A DNA stretch of 64,000 bases, from the NCBI RefSeq assembly GCF_000337095.1, contig NZ_AOIV01000021.1:201410-265409 (forward strand), in the 5' to 3' direction. The notes beneath the pieces were generated by a model. That model was not told the origin of the DNA and did not search any database. It saw only the letters and a list, made by a program, of their open reading frames with translations. The DNA is from Halogeometricum pallidum JCM 14848 (GTDB lineage Archaea; Halobacteriota; Halobacteria; Halobacteriales; Haloferacaceae). This document shows positions 54,729 through 62,076 of this stretch, in pieces. The first letter of the stretch is position 1; every line of letters begins with the position of its first letter. A program made the translations under genes and the position numbers.

Positions 54729-55943
54729 ATGGAGTACGACGACACGGAGACGGCGGCCGAACTCGCGGGGCGCGTCCGCGCATTCGTCGACGACTGCGTC
54801 ATCCCGGTGGAGCGAGACTACCTCGGCGACGGCCCCGTCCCCGACGAGGAGATAGCGGCCCTGCGCGAGGAGGCGCGCGACCGGAACCTGTACGCGCCGC
54901 AGATGCCCGAGAAGTACGGCGGGCAAGGACTGGACTTCCGCGACGTGCTACCGGCGTTCGAGGAGGCGGGACGGAGCCTCCTCGGCCCGCCGGCGATGCA
55001 CGTCGGCGCGCCGGACGAGGGGAACATGCACACGCTGGAACTCGTCGGCACCGAGGCGCAGAAAGAGGAGTACTTAGAACCCCTCGTCGCGGGCGAGATT
55101 CGCTCGGGCTTCTCGATGACCGAACCCGCGCCGGGCGGCGGGTCCGACCCGAAGATGATCCGCACCGAGGCGCGCCGGGAGGGCGACGAGTGGGTCCTCG
55201 ACGGCCACAAGTGGTGGACGACGCAGGGGAGCGAGGCGGACTTCCTCATCGTGATGGCGCGCACGGACCCCGAGGCGCACCCCTACGAGGGCACCTCGCT
55301 CTTCTTGGTCGACGCCGACGCCGAGGGCGTCGACATCGTGCGCGACATCCCCCACGTCGGCGGCGAACTGCTCGGGTCGAGCCACGCCGAGATTCGCTAC
55401 GACGACGTGCGCGTCCCCGAGGAGAACCTGCTGGGCGAGGAGAACGAGGGGTTCGCGCACGCTCAGCAGCGACTCGGGCCGGCGCGTCTGACCCACTGCA
55501 TGCGCTACACCGGGATGGCCGCCCGGTCGCTGGAGGTGGCGAAAGCCTACACCGAGCAGCGAGAGGCGTTCGGCGGGAGTCTCTCGGAGAAGCAGTCGGT
55601 CAGGTTCACCGTCGCGGAGGCGGAGACGCGCCTGCACGCCGTTCGAACGATGGTTCGGGACGCCGCCGAGCGAATCGCGCGGGGCGAGGAGGCGCGCGTG
55701 CCCGTCTCGATGTCGAAAGTGTACGCCGCGAACGTCGTGCAGGAGGTGGTGGACGACTGCCTGCAACTGTGCGGCGGCAACGGCATCGGGAAGGACCTCC
55801 CGCTCGCGGACTTCTACGAAGACGTGCGCGCGTTCCGCCTCATCGACGGCGCCGACGAGGTGCACAAACGCGTCGTCGCGCGCGACGCCTTCGAGGACGT
55901 GGATTCGTCGCAGGTAGAGGGAATCACGCAGTACGAGGGATAG
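54729..55943 (+). CDS. ACAD10/11-type acyl-CoA dehydrogenase
   Basis: The protein has 404 residues. It carries VGAPDEGNMHTLE, GEIRSGFSMTEP, RLGPARLTHCMRYTG and DGADEVHKRVVAR, blocks I recall as typical of ACAD10/ACAD11 and LvaC. These differ from the other dehydrogenase in the cluster, which has the ordinary EGTSE pattern. In the known pathway this enzyme type eliminates phosphate from a 4-phospho acyl-CoA and reforms a normal enoyl or hydroxyacyl-CoA. The start at 54729 is the first ATG that preserves the family start. Confidence 0.87.
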   Translation: MEYDDTETAAELAGRVRAFVDDCVIPVERDYLGDGPVPDEEIAALREEARDRNLYAPQMPEKYGGQGLDFRDVLPAFEEAGRSLLGPPAMHVGAPDEGNMHTLELVGTEAQKEEYLEPLVAGEIRSGFSMTEPAPGGGSDPKMIRTEARREGDEWVLDGHKWWTTQGSEADFLIVMARTDPEAHPYEGTSLFLVDADAEGVDIVRDIPHVGGELLGSSHAEIRYDDVRVPEENLLGEENEGFAHAQQRLGPARLTHCMRYTGMAARSLEVAKAYTEQREAFGGSLSEKQSVRFTVAEAETRLHAVRTMVRDAAERIARGEEARVPVSMSKVYAANVVQEVVDDCLQLCGGNGIGKDLPLADFYEDVRAFRLIDGADEVHKRVVARDAFEDVDSSQVEGITQYEG

Positions 55944-56173
55944 TCTCGGAGCGGTTCGATTTCGAGTTCGGCTACTCCGAAGCGTTCGACGTTCTCCGTG
56001 AGAACGGTCCCCTCGTGAACGAGCGCCGTCGCTGCGACGGTACTGTCGCCGACACCGTCGCTGGAACGTCGTTGTCGACAGGAGTTTTTTACACTGATAA
56101 AGACAGCCGAGGATTAATTACCAACGCACGAGAGTCGGACAGTGATGACACACAGTTCAGCGGAGGCGCGGCG

Positions 56174-56959
56174 ATGACGACCGACCGATTCTCCGTCGAC
56201 GGACAGACGGCCATCGTCACGGGCGCGTCGAGCGGTATCGGAAAGACCGTCGCCGAACGATTCGCCGCGGAGGGTGCGGACGTGGTGGTCTGCTCGCGCG
56301 AACAGGGGAACGTCGACCCCGTCGCGGAGGGAATCAACGAGGGGAGCGCCGACGGGGACGGCGGACGCGCCTTGGCCGTCGAGTGCGACGTGACCGACCG
56401 CGACGCCGTCGACGCCCTCGTGGAGGCCACCGTCGAGGAGTTCGGCGGCCTCGACTGCCTCGTGAACAACGCGGGCGCGTCGTTCATGGCGTCGTTCGAC
56501 GACGTCTCCGAGAACGGCTGGGAGACCATCGTCGACATCAACCTCACCGGCACCTACCACTGCACGCAGGCGGCCGGCGAGCACCTGAAGGAGGGCGGCG
56601 GGACGGTCATCAACTTCGCCAGCGTCGCCGGAACGCAGGGCTCCCCGATGATGAGCCACTACGGCGCGGCGAAGGCCGGCGTCGTCAACCTCACGACCAG
56701 TCTCTCCTACGAGTGGGCCGGCGAGGACGTGCGCGTGAACTGCATCGCGCCGGGGTTCGTCGCCACCCCGGGCGTCGAGTCGCAGATGGGCGTCTCCGCC
56801 GAGAACATCGACCGCGGGGAGGTGGAGCGACGAATCGGCACCACCGAGGAGATAGCCGACCTCGCGCAGTTCCTCGCCGCCCCCGCCTCGTCGTACGTCG
56901 TCGGCGAAACGGTGGTCGCGCAGGGCGTCCCGCAGGTGATGGAAACGCCCGAGGTGTAG
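56174..56959 (+). CDS. Short-chain dehydrogenase/reductase
   Basis: The protein has 261 residues. The cofactor motif is IVTGASSGIGKT, NNAG is intact, and the catalytic YGAAK motif is present in SHYGAAKAGVV. It is a classical SDR. In this cluster it could act as a 3-hydroxyacyl-CoA dehydrogenase, the place of LvaD. A 230-bp gap separates it from the dehydrogenase, and its own promoter is likely. Confidence 0.9.
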   Translation: MTTDRFSVDGQTAIVTGASSGIGKTVAERFAAEGADVVVCSREQGNVDPVAEGINEGSADGDGGRALAVECDVTDRDAVDALVEATVEEFGGLDCLVNNAGASFMASFDDVSENGWETIVDINLTGTYHCTQAAGEHLKEGGGTVINFASVAGTQGSPMMSHYGAAKAGVVNLTTSLSYEWAGEDVRVNCIAPGFVATPGVESQMGVSAENIDRGEVERRIGTTEEIADLAQFLAAPASSYVVGETVVAQGVPQVMETPEV

Positions 56960-57361
56960 CGGGCGCGGTAGGAGGAGACTCACCGCGCGCCGAGCTAACG
57001 CGGCTCTTTTTCAGCATCGAAAAACGACCCTCAACCGCTAAGTAACATCTGTGAAGATTGTCACCTCTAAGTGAAGGAATGGGGCGGCGGCGGAGCCCGT
57101 GGCGTCGACGGCGCCGCCGCTCTCCGGTCGAGTCCATGAAAGTAGGAGTGAGCGGCAGCGACGTGCGCGTCAAGTACCCCTACCCGTCGCGCCCGCGGGC
57201 CGCCGCTCGTTCACCGTACCAACACGTACGTGAGACTGAATAAAAGTCTTGTGTCGCGTCCGCCGTGTGTCTGACGCCGAGGACCCGTCTCGACGCCAAA
57301 TTCGTGTGAATTCGTCTCAGGGCCACACCGTTTACCACCCTCCCGTCCGTCGGTCGAGAGG
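56960..57361. other. 402-bp intergenic region with T-run terminator
   Basis: A run of five T at 57007-57011 lies 48 bases after the SDR stop and probably ends its transcript. An Arg-rich open frame around 57079-57243 has no structure and is not called. The rest holds the aldo/keto reductase promoter; nothing else is recognised. Confidence 0.45.
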
Positions 57362-58204
57362 ATGCTTCAGAACGAGAGCAACACGTTCGATATCGGCGGC
57401 GAGCTGACGGTCCACCGACTCGGGTTCGGCGCGATGCGACTCACCGGCGAGGACATCGTCGGACGTCCGGACGACGAGGCGGAGGCGGAGCACGTCCTCC
57501 AGACGGCGATGAACCTCGGCATCGACTTCGTCGACACGGCGGACTCCTACGGGCCGGGCGTGAGCGAACGGCTCATCCGCGAGGCCCTCGCGCCGTACCC
57601 GGAGGACCTCGTGGTGGCGACGAAGGGCGGCCTCCTCCGCAACCGGGACGGGGATTGGCTCCCTCGCGGCGACCCCGACTACCTCCGCAACGCGCATCTG
57701 TGTAGTCTGGACCGCCTCGGCGTCGAGAAGATAGACCTCTACCAGTACCACCGCCCGGACCCGGACGTCGACTTCGAGGAGTCGGTGACGGCGCTGGCCG
57801 AACTGAAAGACGAGGGCGTCGTCGGACACGTCGGCCTCAGCAACGTCAGCGTCGAGCAGTTGGAGACGGCGCGGGACATCGTCGACGTCGCCACGGTGCA
57901 GAACCGGTTCAATCTCGGCCACCGCGACGACGACGTGCTGGCGGCCTGCGAGGAGTACGACATCGGGTTCATCCCGTGGTCCCCCCTCGCGGCGGGCGAC
58001 GTCGACGAGAAGTCCGACGCCCTCGAAGACGTGGCCGCCGAACGCGACGCGACGAAGTATCAGGTGATGCTGGCGTGGTTGCTCGAACACTCCCCGGTGA
58101 TGTTGCCCATCCCCGGGACGTCCGACGTCGAACACCTGAAGCAGAACGTCGGCGCGACACACCTCGACCTCACGGACGAGGAGATGTCGCGGTTGAACGA
58201 GTAA
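57362..58204 (+). CDS. Aldo/keto reductase
   Basis: The protein has 280 residues. The catalytic residues are in FVDTADSYG (Asp, Tyr), VATKGG (Lys) and YQYHRPD (His). PIPGTSDVEHL near the end contacts NADPH. This sequence belongs to the general aldo/keto reductase group. The substrate is unknown. It differs from the reductase at 11609, which has a shorter HGL active-site block. Confidence 0.88.
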   Translation: MLQNESNTFDIGGELTVHRLGFGAMRLTGEDIVGRPDDEAEAEHVLQTAMNLGIDFVDTADSYGPGVSERLIREALAPYPEDLVVATKGGLLRNRDGDWLPRGDPDYLRNAHLCSLDRLGVEKIDLYQYHRPDPDVDFEESVTALAELKDEGVVGHVGLSNVSVEQLETARDIVDVATVQNRFNLGHRDDDVLAACEEYDIGFIPWSPLAAGDVDEKSDALEDVAAERDATKYQVMLAWLLEHSPVMLPIPGTSDVEHLKQNVGATHLDLTDEEMSRLNE

Positions 58205-58330
58205 CGAGCCGTCGTCGCCGGTTTTCAGACGTCACTCAGCGAGAAAAATAGTCTCGAAGGAACATCGAACGCGGGGACGGCACGCGCGTGCGTTCGATGA
58301 GTGGAGGATCGAACGGCGAGAGCGCGACGC

Positions 58331-58681
58331 TCAGGCCGACGCTTCGGTCTCGGTGTCGGTCTCGTTCTCGACGTTGATCGTCTCGTTCTCCTCGGGGATG
58401 TCGGTCTCTTCCATCGAGGAGTTCTCCACGGTCTCATTTTCCATGGTCGAGTTCTCCTCGGTCTCGTTCGTCATCGAGGAACCCTCTTCGGTCTCCTCCA
58501 TCTCCGTCGCGTTCGCCTCCTCGTCGGTAGCTTCCATCTCGGCCGTCGTCTCCTCGCTCGCGGAGGTCGTAACTTCCGTACCTGTACCCGCTTCCGTGCC
58601 CGCACCACTGGACCCCGAGCACCCTGCGAACAGCATGAGTGCCGCGACGAGTCCGGCAGCCACGATCTTTCTGTCTACCAT
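58331..58681 (-). CDS. Small lipoprotein rich in N-glycosylation sequons
   Basis: The protein has 116 residues. The signal peptide ends in a lipobox, LMLFAGC, with Cys21. The mature part is almost only Glu, Thr, Asn, Ser and Met. It has seven N-x-S/T sequons in about 55 residues, in a loose repeat of the form ENETxENSS. It should be a heavily N-glycosylated, acidic, membrane-anchored spacer. It has no enzymatic domain. It stands alone with a clean promoter gap. Confidence 0.78.
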   Translation of the reverse strand: MVDRKIVAAGLVAALMLFAGCSGSSGAGTEAGTGTEVTTSASEETTAEMEATDEEANATEMEETEEGSSMTNETEENSTMENETVENSSMEETDIPEENETINVENETDTETEASA

Positions 58682-59551
58682 CGATTCGGCCGACGGCGGT
58701 GCGGGATAAAGGCCCCGGCACCCGTTGCGAGCGCTTTCACTGTTTCAATCGGTAGAGGCCGAAACAAGAGCGCTATAGAGTCTATAAACCGTGTGGTGCG
58801 ATCTCAAGCGTCGACGTAGCTACCGGCGAATCGTGGTCTCGAAAGGAAAACGCCGGGGTGGGGAGCCCGGCTAGCAGTCGAGAGCGCGCAGTGCCGGACG
58901 GGTGTCCGGGCACCGAGCGTGACCGCGCGGGAACGTCGATGGGGATGTGACGTCGCGCGGACGTGCTGATGCGGGAATCGGACAAACACAGTGGGTCGCT
59001 GGGGATGCGACGGGGGAACTCCCGGGGATGCGGGATGGGGACGCCGTCGTGGGGACGGCGGGACGGGAGTTCGGAGCCGGTGCCCGGAGTGGGGTCCTCC
59101 AGACCGGCAGTGTCGTCCGGAACCGCGCGCTTCTGTCGCCTACGATGGCTCGGACCCGGTGACGCGTCAGAACGGCGGCGGGTGATGCGGCCGCGACGCG
59201 GTGGGAGTCCTTACGATGCCACCGACTGGTACAAACACAGCCGTAGATAAAATCGGTGATACTCGTTACGCTCACTTCCACTGTTTCAGGACTGTTTCGC
59301 CGGGCGAGCCGCGCTTAACCGATTAGAAAGATAACCGTTTCAGCGGCGGCACCGGCGGAAGGCGAGAAAACCGCCGAATTCCGGCTCAAATCTCCGTATA
59401 GCGAGTGACGGGTGCTCACCCAAACAAGAAAGGATGGGTGAAATTCCCATATACACGACCGATTTAGCATCACATTATACTGATATTCCAACACGATCCA
59501 GTAAGTTTTTGAGTCGAACGCGACGATTGACGTGCAACAGGAATCGAAAAG
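58682..59551. other. 870-bp intergenic region with G-tract cluster
   Basis: No credible gene is seen on either strand. Bases 59001-59067 carry at least seven G-tracts of three or more with short loops, which could form a G-quadruplex in single-stranded DNA or RNA. Bases 59320-59520 are more AT-rich and likely hold the promoter of the next gene. I considered RNase P and SRP RNA and could not find their conserved cores. Confidence 0.5.
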
Positions 59552-61075
59552 ATGTCTCAACCCGCGCTTCGGTCTGTACTTTCGTTCGCCGCGGTCGCGT
59601 TGATCCTCCTCGGGGTGGTCGGCGCGCCAGCCGCGGCCGCCCCCGGAGCGACAGTTACGTCGCAGTCTGTCGCCACGATAGACGGCACCACCTACGTCTG
59701 GCAGTCGTCGCCGACCGACATCCGGGTCCAGACCGACAGACCGCTTTCTTCCTCCTCGTCGGTCTGCGTCGGTCCCGTCGGCGGAAACCGTACAGTCACG
59801 TGCGTGCCCGCGAACGGAGCGACGAATCTGACGATATCGGTGCAGAACTGGCCCGACGGGGTCACCGGAGCACAGAACGTCTTCGTGAACGGAACGGACG
59901 GGCGGCGGACCCTCGTCGAGAGCGCGGTGTTCGTCATGACGAAGGACGGCGACGTCGACGGCGACGGCCTCTCGAACCAAGCGGAGGTATCGGGCGAAAC
60001 CGGGTTCAAGAACGCCGACACGGACGGCGACGGACTCGACGACGGAACGGAGGTGAACACGCACGGGACCGACCCGACGAAGCCCGACACCGACAACGAC
60101 GGACTCGACGACACCGCCGAGATTCGGACGTACGAGACGAATCCGACGAAACCAGACACCGACGGCGACGGACTCAACGACGGTCCCGAGATAAACCAGT
60201 ACTCCACGTCGCCCGCCGAGGCCGACACCGACGGCGACGGACTCGACGACGGCGAGGAGGTCAACACCTACGGGACGAACCCCAACAAAGCCGACACCGA
60301 CGGCGACGGCCTCACCGACGGCGAGGAGATCAACACCTACGAGACGAACCCGAACAAGGCCGATACCGACGAGGACAACCTAGACGACGCTGCCGAGGTG
60401 AAGACGTACGAGACGAACCCGAACAAAGCCGATACCGACGGCGACGGCCTCAACGACGGCGCCGAGGTGAACGTCCACGGAACCGACCCCAACAGCGCCG
60501 ACACCGACAACGACGGGACGAGCGACCGCGTGGAGATAGAGAACGGAAGCGACCCGGGCGAGGCGTCCGAACCCGGCACGCCCGTCTCGTCGGGCCCGGG
60601 CCTCGCGCTAATCGGCGCCGCGGTCCTCGCCGCGGGCGGCGGCTACCTCTGGTGGCGTCGCCGCGGCGGGGCCGCGTCCGCGACGGAGACTGACGACGGT
60701 GACGGGAGCGGCGGGGCCGCCGCCGTCTCGGCCGAGTCGGCCGACGAATCCGAGTCGACGGTCGGACCGGTGACGGGGGCGGGGACACCGAGCGCCGCGG
60801 AACCCGCGGCCGAGCGTGAGGAACCGGAGCGGTACGACGAACCGCTCACCCGCGAGGACGAGATAATCGCCATCCTGGAAGCCGCGGGCGGTAGATTGGA
60901 ACAGAGCGCCATCGTCTCCGAGACCGGGTGGTCGAAGGCGACGGTCAGTCGCGTCCTCTCGTCGATGGCCGACGAGGGGCGCATCACGAAGATATCGCTC
61001 GGTCGGCGGAATCTGATCACTCTCCCCGGCAACGAACCCGACGGCGCCCGGTCGCCGTTCGAGCACCCCCCGTAG
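59552..61075 (+). CDS. Membrane protein with thrombospondin type 3 repeats and cytoplasmic winged helix
   Basis: The protein has 507 residues. A signal peptide (1-30, ending APAAAA) leads to a beta-rich domain (about 31-130). Residues 134-337 hold nine repeats of about 23 residues of the form DTDGDGLxDGxEVNTYxTNP, the calcium-binding TSP3 pattern. One membrane helix follows (349-368, ending WWRRR). After an acidic linker comes a winged helix (about 435-495, GRLEQSAIVSETGWSKATV) and a short tail. The layout is an outside calcium-type sensor joined through the membrane to a DNA-binding domain. The target genes are unknown. Confidence 0.82.
   Translation: MSQPALRSVLSFAAVALILLGVVGAPAAAAPGATVTSQSVATIDGTTYVWQSSPTDIRVQTDRPLSSSSSVCVGPVGGNRTVTCVPANGATNLTISVQNWPDGVTGAQNVFVNGTDGRRTLVESAVFVMTKDGDVDGDGLSNQAEVSGETGFKNADTDGDGLDDGTEVNTHGTDPTKPDTDNDGLDDTAEIRTYETNPTKPDTDGDGLNDGPEINQYSTSPAEADTDGDGLDDGEEVNTYGTNPNKADTDGDGLTDGEEINTYETNPNKADTDEDNLDDAAEVKTYETNPNKADTDGDGLNDGAEVNVHGTDPNSADTDNDGTSDRVEIENGSDPGEASEPGTPVSSGPGLALIGAAVLAAGGGYLWWRRRGGAASATETDDGDGSGGAAAVSAESADESESTVGPVTGAGTPSAAEPAAEREEPERYDEPLTREDEIIAILEAAGGRLEQSAIVSETGWSKATVSRVLSSMADEGRITKISLGRRNLITLPGNEPDGARSPFEHPP
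59934..60560 (+). repeat. Nine TSP3-like tandem repeats, unit about 69 bp
   Basis: The repeats encode the DxDxDG calcium loops of the membrane protein. The word GACACCGACGGCGACGG recurs at nearly the same phase, so unequal recombination could change the copy number. Repeat seven has NL in place of the usual GL after DED, a weaker loop. Confidence 0.85.
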
Positions 61076-61135
61076 ACGACGGGGCGGTCCGCGAACCACC
61101 ACACGAATCTTCAACGCCCCGTCCGTACGACGGGT

Positions 61136-61918
61136 ATGGGACGAATCGAGGCGGATTTCTCCGAGGAGACAGTTATCGTTACCGGCGGCAGTTCCGGCAT
61201 CGGTCGAGCGGTCGCACTCGCGTTCGGCGAAGCGGGCGCGACGGTGTTGAACGCGGACCTGCGAAGCGAACCGAAAGACCCCGACGCGGAACTGCCCACC
61301 CACGAGGAGATTCGAGAGCAAGGCGGAGAGGCCGCTTACGTCGAGTGCGACGTGTCGGACCCGACAGAACTGGAGGCCCTCGTCGACCACGCCCGCGAGT
61401 ACGGCGGCGTGGACGTGATGGTGAACAACGCGGGACTCTACACGAAGACGCGCTTTCGCGACGTGACGCCCGAGGAGTTCGACGACGTGTACGGCGTCAA
61501 CGCACGCGGGACGTTCTTCGGGACGCAGTACGCCGCCGAAGACATGATAGACCGAGGCGTCGAGGGCGTCATCGTCAACACTTCCTCGAGCACCCAGGGG
61601 CGCGCGGAGTGGGACCACTCGCACTACGGCGCGTCGAAGGGGGCGATTCGGATGGTGACGCGGAGCGCCGCCCTCGAACTCGCCCCCGAGAACGTCCGGG
61701 TGAACGCCGTCGCCCCCGGCCCCGTCGCCACCGAGATACGCGAGGGATGGGCCGAGGAGGCCGAGGAGATGGAACCGGAGGGGGAGACGCCCGGCCTGCC
61801 GCACCGCGCGGCCGATCCCGAGGAGTTGGCGAGCGCGTATCTCTATCTCGCCAGCGAGAACGCCTCCTACGTCACCGGCGAAACCGTCTGGGTCGACGGC
61901 GGCGGGCACGTCGACTGA
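61136..61918 (+). CDS. Short-chain dehydrogenase/reductase
   Basis: The protein has 260 residues. It has VIVTGGSSGIGRA, VNNAG, and the catalytic HYGASKGA. The end VTGETVWVDGGG is normal. A short insert (EPKDPDAELPTHEEIRE) follows the second strand, where NAD or NADP specificity is set; an Asp-Leu there (NADLRSE) favours NAD. The substrate is unknown. Similar proteins act on sugars or 3-oxoacyl groups. Confidence 0.9.
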   Translation: MGRIEADFSEETVIVTGGSSGIGRAVALAFGEAGATVLNADLRSEPKDPDAELPTHEEIREQGGEAAYVECDVSDPTELEALVDHAREYGGVDVMVNNAGLYTKTRFRDVTPEEFDDVYGVNARGTFFGTQYAAEDMIDRGVEGVIVNTSSSTQGRAEWDHSHYGASKGAIRMVTRSAALELAPENVRVNAVAPGPVATEIREGWAEEAEEMEPEGETPGLPHRAADPEELASAYLYLASENASYVTGETVWVDGGGHVD

Positions 61919-62046
61919 ACGCCGCCGAACCACGTCGTAAAACAACAGCGGACACGGTGGTGTTCCGATCGAAATCGCCCGCGAGGCGGTTCGAGCGGTC
62001 GGAGGGGGCCACCGTACGCGGCGAATTGTAAAAAATGGTGACAACC

Positions 62047-62076
62047 CATAAGTAGTCTACTGGTCAATTATCTTCA
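62047..62076 (+). promoter_or_regulatory. Leaderless promoter of the REC-PAS-GAF gene
   Basis: The AT-rich cataagtagt (about 62047-62057) lies 20-30 bp upstream of the ATG at 62077, the usual spacing for a leaderless haloarchaeal transcript. No Shine-Dalgarno sequence is present. Confidence 0.5.

Noticed and set aside
53696..56959. A 1087-codon frame ending in the SDR
   Set aside because: The region before 56174 is antisense or out of frame to the kinase and dehydrogenase genes. The SDR starts at ATG 56174.
57058..57243. Arg-rich small frame between the SDR and the aldo/keto reductase
   Set aside because: Composition is random for GC-rich DNA, without hydrophobic core, motif or plausible promoter.
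58682..59200. RNase P RNA or SRP RNA in the long gap
   Set aside because: The conserved cores of neither RNA are visible (no GAGGAAAGTCC-like block, no SRP domain IV loop).
58871..59281. Minus-strand frame in the 870-bp gap
   Set aside because: Rich in Pro, Arg and Ser with no domain pattern; it mirrors the G-rich plus strand.
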